In this document: positions 1 through 9,353 of the stretch, in pieces
Numbering within the stretch: position 1 is the first letter of the stretch
Layout of the letters: each line of letters begins with the position of its first letter
Source: Nitrospirillum pindoramense
GTDB taxonomy: Bacteria; Pseudomonadota; Alphaproteobacteria; Azospirillales; Azospirillaceae
Reading direction: 5' to 3'
DNA: 64,000 nt
Assembly (NCBI RefSeq): GCF_007827955.1
Contig: NZ_VITR01000010.1
Span: 62,001-126,000 of the forward strand
Position numbers and translations under genes: made by a program
Notes under the pieces: generated by a model
Seen by the model: only the letters and a program-made list of their open reading frames with translations
Databases searched by the model: none
Told to the model about the DNA's origin: nothing

Positions 1-26
1 AAGAATAACGATAGGGAGAAGCCAAC

Positions 27-2390
27 GTGCATACCCGCCACACCTCCGTCCGCCGCCTGGTCCTGGCCGGCGTCGCCGCCGTGGCCATCAGCGCCGTCGC
101 CCATGCCGCCGACAAGCCCGCCGTCTATAAGGACCCCGCCGCACCGCTGCCCGCCCGCGTGGACGATCTGCTGGCGCGCATGACCCTGGATGAGAAGGTG
201 GCCCAGTTGATCGCCGTCTGGGATCACAAGCCCGCCATCTTCGACGCGTCCATGAATTTCGACCCCACCAAGGCCAGCGGCGTCTACCCCAACGGCCTGG
301 GACAGTTCACCCGTCCCAATGATGAGAAGGGCAGCGGCTCCCTGCGCACGCAGCGCTGGCGCGACACCAGGGGCACGGTCGCCATGGTGAACGCCGTCCA
401 GCATTGGGCGGTTGAAAAGACACGGCTGGGCATCCCCGTGCTGTTCCATGAAGAAGGGCTGCACGGCTATCCCTCCATCGGCCCCACCAGCTTCCCCCAG
501 GCCATCGCCCAGGCCAGCAGTTGGGACCCGGACCTGATCCGCCAAGTCGATGGCGTTGTCGCCCGCGAGATCCGCGTGCGTGGTGTCAGCCTGGTGCTGT
601 CGCCGGTGGTGGACGTGGCCCGCGACCCGCGCTGGGGCCGTATCGAGGAGACCTTCGGCGAGGATCCCTACCTGGCGGGGGAAATGGGCGTGGCCGCCGT
701 CCAGGGCCTGCAGGGGGACAGCTTGCCCCTGGCCGATGGCAAGGTCTTCGCCACGTTGAAGCACCTGACCGGCCACGGCCAGCCGGAAAGCGGCACCAAT
801 GTGGGCCCGGCCTCCCTGGGTGAACGCACGCTGCGCGAAATGTTTTTCCCGCCGTTCGAGCAGGTGATCCACCGCACCAACGTGCGCGCCGTCATGGCCT
901 CCTACAATGAGATCGATGGCGTGCCCAGCCATGTGAACACCTGGCTGCTACAGGACGTGCTGCGCGGGGAATGGGGCTATAAGGGCGCCGTCATTAGCGA
1001 CTATTCCGGCGTCGACCAGCTGGTCAGCATCCACCATGTGGTGCCGGACCTGCCGGCGGCGGCCATCCGCGCCATCAAGGCCGGCGTGGACGCCGATCTG
1101 CCGGACGGCGAGTCCTATGCCAGCCTGGCGGACAGCGTGCGCGCCGGAAAGGTGAAGGAAGAGGTCATCGACCGCGCCGTGCGCCGCATCCTGGAACTGA
1201 AATTCCAGGCGGGACTGTTCGAACATCCCTACGCCGATGCCGACCAGGCGGAGGCCCTGACCGGCAACGGCGAGGCGCGGGCCGTGGCGCTGAAGGCGGC
1301 GCAGAAGGCGGTGGTGTTGCTGAAGAACGATGGCGTGCTGCCGCTCGACACCGCCAAGGTGAAGACCCTGGCCGTCATCGGCCCCAACGCCGCCGTGGCC
1401 CATCTGGGCGGCTATTCCGGCCAGCCCAAGCAGACCGTCAGCATCCTGGACGGCATCAAGGCCAAGGTGGGCGCGCGCGTGAAGGTGACCTATGCCGAAG
1501 GCGTGCGCATCACTAAGGGCGACGACTGGTATGGCGACACGGTCGAATTGGCCGATCCGCAGGAAAACGCCCGGCTGATCCAACAGGCCGTCGCGGTGGC
1601 CAAGGCCGCCGACCACATCGTCCTGGTCATCGGCGACAACGAACAGACCAGCCGCGAGGGCTGGGCCAAGAACCACCTGGGCGACCGCGACAGCCTGGAC
1701 CTGGTGGGGCAGCAGAACGACCTGGCCAAGGCGCTGTTCGCCCTGGGCAAGCCGGTGGTCGTGGTGCTGCAGAACGGCCGGCCGCTGTCGGTGGTGGACG
1801 TGGCGGCCAAGTCCAACGCCTTGATCGAGGGCTGGTACCTGGGTCAGGAGGGCGGCACCGCCATGGCCGATGTGCTGTTCGGCGACGTGAACCCGGGCGG
1901 CAAGCTGCCGGTCACCATCCCGCGTTCCGTCGGGCAATTGCCCATGTTCTACAACAAAAAGCCCAGCGCCCGGCGCGGCTATCTGTTCGACACCACCGAC
2001 CCGCTGTTCCCCTTCGGCTATGGCCTCAGCTACACCACCTTCGACGTGGGGCCCCCGCGCCTGTCAACGCCCACCATCCGCAAGGACGGCACGGTCACCG
2101 TGTCGGTGGATGTGAAGAATACCGGCAAGCGGGCGGGGGATGAGGTGGTGCAGCTGTACCTGCACCAGCAGGTCGCCTCCGTCACCCGGCCGGTCAAGGA
2201 ACTGAAGGGCTTCCAGCGCATCACCCTGGCCCCGGGCGAAAACCGCACGGTGACCTTCACCGTCGACGCGCAGGCGCTGGGCCTGTGGAACCAGGATATG
2301 AAGCGGGTGGTGGAACCGGGGGCCTTCGACATCATGGCGGGCGACAATTCCGTCGACCTGAAGACCGCCGTGCTGACGGTCACGGAGTGA
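27..2390 (+). CDS. GH3 family beta-glucosidase/beta-xylosidase, exported
   Basis: A 787-residue glycoside hydrolase family 3 enzyme, expected to remove terminal beta-linked glucose or xylose from oligosaccharides in the periplasm. Residues 1-27 form a signal peptide ending in AHA. The GH3 N-terminal barrel follows, with KHLTGHG near 245-251 and the expected nucleophile Asp325 in VISDYSG. The alpha/beta sandwich domain starts near 420, and a fibronectin III-like domain fills about 690-780. The start codon is GTG, chosen because GGGAGAA lies at 14-20. The GH115 gene begins 5 bp downstream, so the two are probably co-transcribed. The GH115 neighbour favours xylo-oligosaccharides as substrate (inference). 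Family certain, specificity not. Confidence 0.93.
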   Translation: MHTRHTSVRRLVLAGVAAVAISAVAHAADKPAVYKDPAAPLPARVDDLLARMTLDEKVAQLIAVWDHKPAIFDASMNFDPTKASGVYPNGLGQFTRPNDEKGSGSLRTQRWRDTRGTVAMVNAVQHWAVEKTRLGIPVLFHEEGLHGYPSIGPTSFPQAIAQASSWDPDLIRQVDGVVAREIRVRGVSLVLSPVVDVARDPRWGRIEETFGEDPYLAGEMGVAAVQGLQGDSLPLADGKVFATLKHLTGHGQPESGTNVGPASLGERTLREMFFPPFEQVIHRTNVRAVMASYNEIDGVPSHVNTWLLQDVLRGEWGYKGAVISDYSGVDQLVSIHHVVPDLPAAAIRAIKAGVDADLPDGESYASLADSVRAGKVKEEVIDRAVRRILELKFQAGLFEHPYADADQAEALTGNGEARAVALKAAQKAVVLLKNDGVLPLDTAKVKTLAVIGPNAAVAHLGGYSGQPKQTVSILDGIKAKVGARVKVTYAEGVRITKGDDWYGDTVELADPQENARLIQQAVAVAKAADHIVLVIGDNEQTSREGWAKNHLGDRDSLDLVGQQNDLAKALFALGKPVVVVLQNGRPLSVVDVAAKSNALIEGWYLGQEGGTAMADVLFGDVNPGGKLPVTIPRSVGQLPMFYNKKPSARRGYLFDTTDPLFPFGYGLSYTTFDVGPPRLSTPTIRKDGTVTVSVDVKNTGKRAGDEVVQLYLHQQVASVTRPVKELKGFQRITLAPGENRTVTFTVDAQALGLWNQDMKRVVEPGAFDIMAGDNSVDLKTAVLTVTE

Positions 2391-2395
2391 GATCC

Positions 2396-5287
2396 ATGAA
2401 GCGCCTTGCCCGCTCGCTTCTGGTGGCCGCCGCCGCCATCGCGCTGTCGCCTCAGGCCTGGGCCCTGGGGCAAGTTCCCTATGTCGAGGGCCAGGCCACG
2501 CCCGGTGGCTTCGCCATCGTCCAGGGCGGTGTCGCCGCCCCCCTTCATGTCGATGCCCAGGATTATGCCGGCGTGCAACGTGCCGTGCGCGACCTGGCGG
2601 CCGACATCGGCAAGGTCACCGGCGTCACCCCCGCCGTCGCCACGGAGGGGAAGGGTGCCGGCGGCCTGCCCATCCTCCTGGTGGGCACGCTGGGCCACAG
2701 CCCCACCATCAACCGGCTGGCGGCGGAGGGGAAGATCGACGTCACCGCCATCAAGGGCAAGTGGGAGGCCTTTCGCATCCAGGTGGTGGCCAACCCGGCA
2801 CCGGGGATCGCCAGCGCCCTGGTCATCGCCGGCAGCGACAAGCGCGGCACCATCTATGGCCTGTACGACGTCTCGGAACAGATCGGCGTGTCACCCTGGG
2901 CGTGGTGGGCCGACGTGCCGGTGCGCCACCGCGACAGCCTGTACGTCAAGGCCGGCACCTATGGCGAGGACCCCGCGCCGGTCAAATACCGGGGCATCTT
3001 CCTGAATGACGAAGCGCCGGCCCTGACCGGCTGGGCCCGGGAGAAGTTCGGCGGCCTGAACCACCAGTTCTATGAGCATGTCTTCGAACTGATCCTGCGG
3101 CTGAAGGGCAACTACCTGTGGCCCGCCATGTGGGGCAACGCCTTCAACGAGGATGACCCGCTGAACCCCAAGATCGCCGATGAATACGGCATCGTCATGG
3201 GCAATTCCCATCACGAGCCCATGCTGCGGTCGCAGCAGGAATGGAAGCGCCACGGCACCGGCCCCTGGGACTATGCCCAGAACGGCGCGGTGCTGCGCCA
3301 GTTCTGGACGGACGGGGTCCGCCGCAACAAAGATTATGAGAGCATCGTCACCATCGGCATGCGCGGCGACGGCGACATGCCCATGACCGGCGACGCGGCG
3401 GCGGCCAACACCGCCTTGCTGGAAAAGATCGTGGCCGACCAGCGCCAGATCCTGGCCAAAGAGGTCAACCCCGATGTCACCCAGATCCCGCAAATCTGGG
3501 CGCTCTACAAGGAAGTGCAGGAGTATTACGAGAAGGGCATGCGCGTGCCCGACGACGTGACCCTGCTGTGGTGCGACGACAATTGGGGTGACGTCCGCCG
3601 CCTGCCCACGGCGGAGGAGCGCAAGCGCCCCGGCGGGGCCGGCATGTACTATCACTTCGACTATGTCGGCGATCCCCGGAACTACAAGTGGATCAACACC
3701 AACTCCATTCCTAAGATCTGGGAACAGATGAACCTGACCTTGGAATATGGCGCCGACCGGGTGTGGATCGTGAACGTGGGCGACCTGAAGCCCATGGAGT
3801 TGCCCATCGAGTTCTTCCTGGATTACGCCCGCAACCCCAGCCGCTGGCCCAAGGAGAAGTTGCCGGAATTCACGGCGGCCTGGGCGGAGCGGGAGTTCGG
3901 GCCGGAGCATGCGGCCGAGATCGCGACCCTGGTCACCCGCTACGGCATGCTGATCAGCCGCCGTAAGCCCGAACTGCTGGATGCCAACACCTTCAGCCTG
4001 ACCGATTACCGCGAGGCGGAACGGGTGGTGGCGGACTACCAGGACCTGGTGGCGAAGGCGGAAGCCATCCACCAGGCCCTACCGGCCGATGCCCGCGACG
4101 CCTTCTTCCAACTGGTGCTGCATCCCGCCAAGGCAGCGGCCCAGGTGACGGAGATGTATGTGGCCGTCGGCCGCAACCGTCTTTATGCCGACCAGGGACG
4201 CGCCTCCGCGAACGCGGAGGCCGCCAAGGCGCGGGCCCTGTTCCAGGCCGATGCCGACCTGACGAAGCAGTACCACGCGCTGAACGGCGGCAAGTGGAAC
4301 CACATGATGGACCAGACCCACATCGGCTACACCTACTGGCAGGAGCCGCACGCCAACGTGATGCCGGAGGTGCGCGAACTCACCCTGCCGACCGAAGCGA
4401 AGCTGGGTGTGGCGGTGGAGGGGAGCCGGCAGGCCTGGCCCGCCCTGGACGGCAAGCCGGTGAAGGACGCCGCCGTTCTGCCGGACCTGGATGTCGCCAA
4501 TAAGCCAAGCCGGTACATTGATATCTTCAACCGGGGATCAAAGCCCTTCGCCTACACCGCCAAGGCCAGCGCGCCCTGGATCATCCTGAGCCAGGTCAAG
4601 GGCACGGTGACGGCCGACACCCGCCTGCAGGTGGCCGTGGATTGGGCCAAGGCGCCGGCGGGTACCAGCCCGGGCAGCGTCACGATTAGCGGTGCCGGGA
4701 GCAGCGTCACCGTCCACCTGCGGGCCCTGAACACGCCAGCACCGCAGGATGGCCAGCCGGCCTTCGTCGCCGCCGACGGCTATGTGTCCATGGAGGCGGA
4801 GCACTACACCGGCAAGGCCGACGCCGGCGGGGCCGCCTGGGAGAAGATTCCGAACTATGGCCGCACCCTGTCCGGCCTGGCGCCGTTCCCCGTGACCTCC
4901 GCCAGCTTCGCGGCCGGCCAGGGGCCGCGCCTGGATTATCGCGTCTACCTGCCGGCGGGGGGGGCGGTGACGGTGCAGGCCATCGTCGGCCCCACGCTGA
5001 ACTTTGTGCCGGGGCGCGGTTTGCGCTATGCCGTCGCCATTGATGACGAGGCGCCGCAGGTGGTGGATATCCTGGCCATGAATGGGGTCGCCAACTGGTC
5101 GAAGGCGGTGCAGGACAACGCGCGCAAGCCCACCAGCCACCACACGGTGGCCGGCGCCGGCTATCACACCGTCCACGTTTGGATGGTGGATCCGGCGGTC
5201 GTGCTGACCAAGCTGGTGGTGGACCTGGGCGGGGTGAAGCCCAGCTATCTGGGGCCGCCGGAAAGCGCCCGGGTGGCGGCACGATAA
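2396..5287 (+). CDS. GH115 family xylan alpha-1,2-glucuronidase, exported
   Basis: A 963-residue protein with the core of glycoside hydrolase family 115, enzymes that release (4-O-methyl)glucuronic acid side chains from xylan. Residues 1-22 form a signal peptide ending in AWA. Diagnostic segments include RGIFLNDEAP near 197, LKGNYLWPAMW near 235 and NSHHEPM near 267. The C-terminal 250 residues form the beta-rich accessory domain typical of the family. A start further upstream in this frame would overlap the GH3 gene, whereas ATG 2396 lies 5 bp after it and opens a clean signal peptide. With the upstream GH3 and the downstream esterase genes it makes a glucuronoxylan debranching set. Confidence 0.93.
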   Translation: MKRLARSLLVAAAAIALSPQAWALGQVPYVEGQATPGGFAIVQGGVAAPLHVDAQDYAGVQRAVRDLAADIGKVTGVTPAVATEGKGAGGLPILLVGTLGHSPTINRLAAEGKIDVTAIKGKWEAFRIQVVANPAPGIASALVIAGSDKRGTIYGLYDVSEQIGVSPWAWWADVPVRHRDSLYVKAGTYGEDPAPVKYRGIFLNDEAPALTGWAREKFGGLNHQFYEHVFELILRLKGNYLWPAMWGNAFNEDDPLNPKIADEYGIVMGNSHHEPMLRSQQEWKRHGTGPWDYAQNGAVLRQFWTDGVRRNKDYESIVTIGMRGDGDMPMTGDAAAANTALLEKIVADQRQILAKEVNPDVTQIPQIWALYKEVQEYYEKGMRVPDDVTLLWCDDNWGDVRRLPTAEERKRPGGAGMYYHFDYVGDPRNYKWINTNSIPKIWEQMNLTLEYGADRVWIVNVGDLKPMELPIEFFLDYARNPSRWPKEKLPEFTAAWAEREFGPEHAAEIATLVTRYGMLISRRKPELLDANTFSLTDYREAERVVADYQDLVAKAEAIHQALPADARDAFFQLVLHPAKAAAQVTEMYVAVGRNRLYADQGRASANAEAAKARALFQADADLTKQYHALNGGKWNHMMDQTHIGYTYWQEPHANVMPEVRELTLPTEAKLGVAVEGSRQAWPALDGKPVKDAAVLPDLDVANKPSRYIDIFNRGSKPFAYTAKASAPWIILSQVKGTVTADTRLQVAVDWAKAPAGTSPGSVTISGAGSSVTVHLRALNTPAPQDGQPAFVAADGYVSMEAEHYTGKADAGGAAWEKIPNYGRTLSGLAPFPVTSASFAAGQGPRLDYRVYLPAGGAVTVQAIVGPTLNFVPGRGLRYAVAIDDEAPQVVDILAMNGVANWSKAVQDNARKPTSHHTVAGAGYHTVHVWMVDPAVVLTKLVVDLGGVKPSYLGPPESARVAAR

Positions 5288-5311
5288 GAAAAGGGTGGGG
5301 AAGGAAACATC

Positions 5312-6247
5312 ATGCGTCTGAAGCGATTGCTGGCCCTGGCCGCCGGGCTGATGCTGACCGCCGCGCCGGTCCTGGCGCGGGAGGGGGCGCAGGACGCGCC
5401 CGTGCAGGTGGCCTTGACTATGGACGACCTGCCGGTGCATGGCCCCCTGCCGCCGGGCCTGACCCGGGCGGAAGTGGCACGCCGCGTGCTGGCGGCCTTC
5501 AAGACCGCCGGGGTGCCGGAGGTCTATGGCTTCGTCAACGCCAAAGGCTTGGAGGAGGGCGACGATGCGGCCCAGGTGCTGACCCTGTGGCGCCAGGCCG
5601 GCTATCCCTTGGGCAACCATGTTTACGCCCATGACGACCTGCACGGCCACGACGTGGCCGCCTTCACCGCCGCCGTCACCGCCGATGAGGCGGCGCTGAA
5701 GCACTATATGGGCGATGCGGACTGGCACTGGCTGCGTTTCCCCTATCTGCATATCGGGGAAACGCCGGAAAAGCGGCGGGCGGTCGCGGCCTTCCTGAAG
5801 GACCACGGCTATCGCGTGGCCGAGGTGACGCTCAGCTTCAACGATTACCTCTACAACGCGCCCTATGCCCGCTGCATGGCCAAGGGTGACCAGGCGGTGG
5901 TGGCGCAGTTGCGCCAGAACTACCTGGACCGGGCGGCCGAATCGCTGACCATCGGGCGGCAGCAGGCGCGGACGCTGTACGGCCGCGATGTGCCCCATGT
6001 CATGCTGCTGCACATCGGGGCCTTTGAGACGGTGATGCTGCCGGAACTGCTGTCGCTGATGAAGGCGCAGGGCGCGACCTTCGTGCCGCTGGCCCAGGCG
6101 GAAGCGGACCCCATCTACGCCCCCAACCCGGACGCCCCGTCCGACGGCACGGGCGGCCTGCTGGACCGCGAGATGGCCAGCCGCCATCTGCCCACGCCGG
6201 CACACAGCCCCGATCCATCCCCCTGGCTGGACACCGTGTGCCGCTGA
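5312..6247 (+). CDS. Polysaccharide deacetylase (NodB/CE4-like), exported
   Basis: A 311-residue exported protein with a signal peptide to about residue 24 (VLA|RE). The NodB-like fold is indicated by the first catalytic motif TMDDLP, then GNHVYAHDDLHGH carrying the metal-binding histidines, RFPYLHIGE, and a late LLHIGAFE motif. Such enzymes remove N- or O-acetyl groups from polysaccharides. In this context acetyl-xylan is a reasonable target, although the family also includes chitin and peptidoglycan deacetylases, so the substrate is open. The gene starts 24 bp after the GH115 gene behind GGGGAAGGAAAC and is probably in the same transcript. Confidence 0.85.
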   Translation: MRLKRLLALAAGLMLTAAPVLAREGAQDAPVQVALTMDDLPVHGPLPPGLTRAEVARRVLAAFKTAGVPEVYGFVNAKGLEEGDDAAQVLTLWRQAGYPLGNHVYAHDDLHGHDVAAFTAAVTADEAALKHYMGDADWHWLRFPYLHIGETPEKRRAVAAFLKDHGYRVAEVTLSFNDYLYNAPYARCMAKGDQAVVAQLRQNYLDRAAESLTIGRQQARTLYGRDVPHVMLLHIGAFETVMLPELLSLMKAQGATFVPLAQAEADPIYAPNPDAPSDGTGGLLDREMASRHLPTPAHSPDPSPWLDTVCR

Positions 6248-6272
6248 CGCCCCTACATCGAGGATACGCCTG

Positions 6273-7520
6273 ATGCGCTTCCGTTCCCTTTTCCTGGCCG
6301 GGGTGTTGTTGGCCTCGACCGCTGCTTTCGGGGTCGCCCAAGCGGCAAATGCGATCCAACCAGACGCCACCAAGTGGGTGGGCAGTTGGATGGCGTCCGC
6401 CCTGGCGGGCGGTGCCGATTCCGCGCCGCCGGCGCCCGGCTTCACCGACGCCACCTTGCGCCAGGTGGTGCACCTGACCTTGGGCGGCGCCCGTGTGCGT
6501 TTCCGCCTGTCCAACGCCTTCGGCACGGCGCCGCTGACCATCCCCGGCGCCCATGTCGCCCTGTCGGCGAAGGAGGGAAAGACGCCCAGCGCCGCCATCC
6601 GCGCCGGCAGCGACCACGCCCTGACCTTCGACGGCCAACCATCCGTCACCATTCCCGCCGGCGGCATGGTCTGGTCCGATCCGGTGGACATGGCCGTGCC
6701 CGACATGGCGGACCTGGCCGTCAGCCTGCGCCTGAAGGACGTGCCGGCCACGGTCACCGCGCACCCTGGTTCCCGCGCCACCAGCTATATCGCCACCGGT
6801 GACGCCCTGGCCGCCGCCGACCTGCCCGGCGCCGTTCCCGTCACCCACTGGTACATCCTGACCGGCGTGGATGTGCAGGCGCCAGCGGCGGCCAATGCCG
6901 TCGTGGTGCTGGGCGACAGCATCACCGACGGACGCGACAGCACGACCGACGGCAACGGCCGTTGGACGGACGCGCTGGCCCGGAACCTGCTGCGGGGCAA
7001 AAGCCCCGTGGGCGTGCTGAACGCCGGCATCGGCGGCAACCGCCTGCTGCTGGACGGCATCGGCCCCCGCGCGCTGGACCGGCTGGATCGCGACGTGCTG
7101 GACCAGACGGGCGTGCGCTGGGTCATCGTGCTGGAGGGCATCAACGACCTGGCGACGGCCCTGAAGGCGGAGGAACGCAAGGAGGTGGCGGCGACACCGG
7201 AAGCCATCATCGGGGCCTACCGCCAGATCATAGCCCGCGCCCATGCGCGCGGGCTGCTGGTCTATGGCGCCACCATCCTGCCCTGCCAGGGCATCGGTTA
7301 TTGCGCCCCGGCCATGGAGCCGAACCGCCAGAAGGTGAATGCCTGGATTCGCGGCAGCGGCGCCTTCGACGCCGTCATCGACCTGGACCGCACGCTGGAG
7401 GATCCCAAGAACCCCGGCCATCTGTTGCCGGAGGCCGACGGCGGTGACCACCTGCATCCGGGGGACACCGGCTATCGCCTGATGGCGGAGGGCACCGACC
7501 TCGCGCTGTTCGCTCGCTAA
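6273..7520 (+). CDS. SGNH/GDSL family carbohydrate esterase, exported
   Basis: A 415-residue exported hydrolase. A signal peptide ends near residue 27 (AQA). The N-terminal 180 residues form a beta-rich domain, followed by an SGNH domain with block I VVLGDSITDG (Ser216), block II GIGGNRLL, block III LEGINDL and the C-terminal DHLHPGD holding the Asp/His pair. This two-domain layout is common among acetyl-esterases acting on plant cell-wall polysaccharides, which fits deacetylation of xylan next to the GH115 and GH3 genes (inference). It is the last gene of the four-gene + strand run; a 70-bp repeat and a strong palindrome follow. Confidence 0.88.
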   Translation: MRFRSLFLAGVLLASTAAFGVAQAANAIQPDATKWVGSWMASALAGGADSAPPAPGFTDATLRQVVHLTLGGARVRFRLSNAFGTAPLTIPGAHVALSAKEGKTPSAAIRAGSDHALTFDGQPSVTIPAGGMVWSDPVDMAVPDMADLAVSLRLKDVPATVTAHPGSRATSYIATGDALAAADLPGAVPVTHWYILTGVDVQAPAAANAVVVLGDSITDGRDSTTDGNGRWTDALARNLLRGKSPVGVLNAGIGGNRLLLDGIGPRALDRLDRDVLDQTGVRWVIVLEGINDLATALKAEERKEVAATPEAIIGAYRQIIARAHARGLLVYGATILPCQGIGYCAPAMEPNRQKVNAWIRGSGAFDAVIDLDRTLEDPKNPGHLLPEADGGDHLHPGDTGYRLMAEGTDLALFAR

Positions 7521-7541
7521 GCGTTCCCTCAATCGCCAGGC

Positions 7542-7611
7542 GGCCACGTCCGTGGCCTTGGCTTCCTCTCTCCGCCCTGCGGTGCTCGCTTCGGCGGACG
7601 CAGTCGCGTCC
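7542..7611. repeat. 70-bp double-hairpin dispersed repeat, copy A
   Basis: Two hairpins flank a 38-nt core (7558-7595). Hairpin 1 is GGCCAC/GTGGCC with loop GTCC (7542-7557). Hairpin 2 is GGACGC/GCGTCC with loop AGTC (7596-7611). A second copy of identical length lies at 30718-30787. The cores differ at only 2 of 38 positions, while the stem sequences differ but remain paired. Function unknown; it could be a REP-like element or a structured RNA. Confidence 0.75.
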
Positions 7612-7613
7612 TA

Positions 7614-7642
7614 AACAACATGAGGCTAGGCCTCATGTTGTT
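7614..7642. terminator. 13-bp perfect palindrome between convergent genes
   Basis: AACAACATGAGGC (7614-7626) and its exact reverse complement (7630-7642) are separated by a 3-nt loop. It lies between the end of the SGNH esterase gene (+) and the stop of the DUF1636 gene (-). The arm ends are A-rich on one side and T-rich on the other, so it could terminate transcription from both directions. Confidence 0.65.
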
Positions 7643-7646
7643 GGAG

Positions 7647-8030
7647 TCACAGCGCCGCCGGCGGGATCTTCGCCAGGATGCCGGAGCGGAAGGGGCCGGG
7701 GCGGTCGCCCCGCATCAGCACGCCGGTGTCGCTGGCGGCGTACTGCGCGGCCAGGTCCAGGGCGGCGGCGGCCGTTTCGGGCGTCGGCGCCTTGTCGCAG
7801 AACAGGTAGCTGGGCTTGCCCGGGCCCGACAGGGCCACGGTGCAGGCGCGGTCGCATCCGCTCATGCACTCCACCCCGTTCAGGGCTACCTGATCGCGCG
7901 CAGGCCACTCGGCGTGCAGGGCGGCCACGGCCTCGAACAACAGGCGGCCGTCGCGCACGGCGTCCGGGGACGCGCCCTTGGGGCGGCAGGTGACGCAGAT
8001 GTGCAGGGTGTGGGAGGGCAGTTCGCTCAC
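7647..8030 (-). CDS. DUF1636 family putative metal-binding protein
   Basis: A 127-residue cytoplasmic protein with the DUF1636 cysteine pattern: CVTCRPKG near the N-terminus, then CMSGCDRAC at about 55-63 and a later FCDKAP. The spacing resembles a thin [2Fe-2S] ferredoxin-like metal site. Family members often sit in cobalamin or metal-homeostasis clusters, but no cobalamin gene or riboswitch is visible here. The gene stands alone between convergent and divergent neighbours; its upstream gap (8031-8174) is shared with the YcaQ-like gene. Function unassigned beyond probable metal binding. Confidence 0.8.
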   Translation of the reverse strand: MSELPSHTLHICVTCRPKGASPDAVRDGRLLFEAVAALHAEWPARDQVALNGVECMSGCDRACTVALSGPGKPSYLFCDKAPTPETAAAALDLAAQYAASDTGVLMRGDRPGPFRSGILAKIPPAAL

Positions 8031-8174
8031 CGGGGGACTTCCTCAAGGCCAGAACGCGGGCGACTATGGGCTAGGTGGGGCGGCGGACGTCAAGGGGCAT
8101 ATCCGCCGTCACAGCGGCGGCGTCCGTCCACCGCTACAAGATCAACTTTCCCGTGCCTCCAGGATCGCGGCCCG

Positions 8175-9353
8175 ATGCCAACCACGCCCGTCGAGATTTC
8201 CGCCGCCCGCGCCCGCCATCTGTGGCTGGCGGCCCAGCGCCTGCTGGACGCGGCCCCCTTTGGCGCGGGGCCGGAGGCGGTGGCACGGGCGACCGCGCAT
8301 CTGGGCTATGTCCAGATCGACACCATCAACGTCATCGAGCGCTGCCACCACCACATCCTGCAGACGCGCATCCCCGACTACGCGCGGGCTGACCTGGCGG
8401 CGGCGCAGTCGGTGGACAAGTCGGTCTTCGAATATTGGGCGCACGCCCTGGCCTACATCCCCACGGCCGACTATCGCTATTTCGCGCCCGACATGCGCCA
8501 GATTCGGGATAATCCGCCGCCCCACTACGCCGCCATCAACCGGCGCGACTACGCCGCCCTGTTGCGCCGTATCGGGGAGGAGGGGGCGCTCAGCATCCGC
8601 GACATCGACGATGAGGTGCTGGTGGAGAAGGAGCATCTGTGGGCCAGCCGCAAGCCATCCAAGCGCCTGCTGAACTTCGGCTTCTACAACGGCGACCTCG
8701 CCATATCCCGCCGCGACGGCATGCTGAAGGCCCATGAGCTGACCGACCGCCACTTCGGATGGGAGCGGCGGCCCCGCCCGGCGACGCCGGGGCAAGTGGC
8801 CGATTATCTGTTGACCCGGGCGCTGCGCAGCCAAGGCGTCGTCAGCCTGGAGTCCATCTGCTACGGCAACCCCAGCCTGAAGGCCCAGGTTCTGCCCCTG
8901 ATCGAGAAGGCGATGCGCGCCCGCCGCCTGGCGCCAGTGATCCTTGCCGGGGCGGAGAAGGTGCCCCATTGGGCCGAAGCCGCGGTGCTGGAAAGCACGC
9001 TGCCGCCCGTGCCGGCCCACCTGGTGCACATCCTGTCGCCTTTCGACCCCCTGGTCATCCAGCGCAAGCGGCTGGAGGCCATCTTCGGCTACGCCCACCG
9101 GTTCGAGGCTTATGTGCCGGCGGCCAAGCGGGTGCTGGGCTATTTCGCCCTGCCGGTGCTGGTGGGCGATGAGATCGTGGCCGCGCTGGACCTGAAGACC
9201 GACCGCCAGGCCGGCCGCCTGCTGGTGCAGCGCTGGACCTGGATGGTGCCGGAACGGCCGGACCTGAAGACCGCCATCGAGGAAGCGCTGGGCCGCTTCC
9301 AGCGCTTCCAGTTGGCGCCCCAGGCGGCAGCGCCGTCAGTCCTGACGGCTTGA
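8175..9353 (+). CDS. YcaQ-like winged-helix DNA glycosylase family protein
   Basis: A 392-residue protein of the crosslink-repair glycosylase YcaQ family. Known members unhook bulky or interstrand-crosslinked bases. The family signature is seen in LGYVQIDTINVIERCHHHIL near residue 40, in YWAHALAYIP near 90, and in the C-terminal ILSPFDPLVIQRKRLEAIFG. Frame remains open upstream to 7620, but that stretch crosses the DUF1636 gene. ATG 8175 gives the expected family N-terminus (MPTTPVEIS, then the AR(A)xxLxLAAQ helix). It converges on the DUF4865 gene with an 18-bp overlap of the 3' ends. Confidence 0.85.
   Translation: MPTTPVEISAARARHLWLAAQRLLDAAPFGAGPEAVARATAHLGYVQIDTINVIERCHHHILQTRIPDYARADLAAAQSVDKSVFEYWAHALAYIPTADYRYFAPDMRQIRDNPPPHYAAINRRDYAALLRRIGEEGALSIRDIDDEVLVEKEHLWASRKPSKRLLNFGFYNGDLAISRRDGMLKAHELTDRHFGWERRPRPATPGQVADYLLTRALRSQGVVSLESICYGNPSLKAQVLPLIEKAMRARRLAPVILAGAEKVPHWAEAAVLESTLPPVPAHLVHILSPFDPLVIQRKRLEAIFGYAHRFEAYVPAAKRVLGYFALPVLVGDEIVAALDLKTDRQAGRLLVQRWTWMVPERPDLKTAIEEALGRFQRFQLAPQAAAPSVLTA

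Noticed and set aside
4538-6781. A very long open frame on the - strand opposite the GH115, deacetylase and esterase genes
   Set aside because: High-GC antisense frame with low-complexity Arg/Gly/His-rich composition, no recognisable domain, and complete overlap with three well-supported genes.
7620-8174. In-frame upstream extension of the YcaQ-like protein
   Set aside because: It would overlap the DUF1636 gene, has the composition of an antisense frame, and lacks similarity to the YcaQ family N-terminus.
8031-8174. Cobalamin riboswitch or other RNA element near the DUF1636 gene
   Set aside because: DUF1636 genes often accompany cobalamin loci, but I could not see a B12-box or the conserved stems here.
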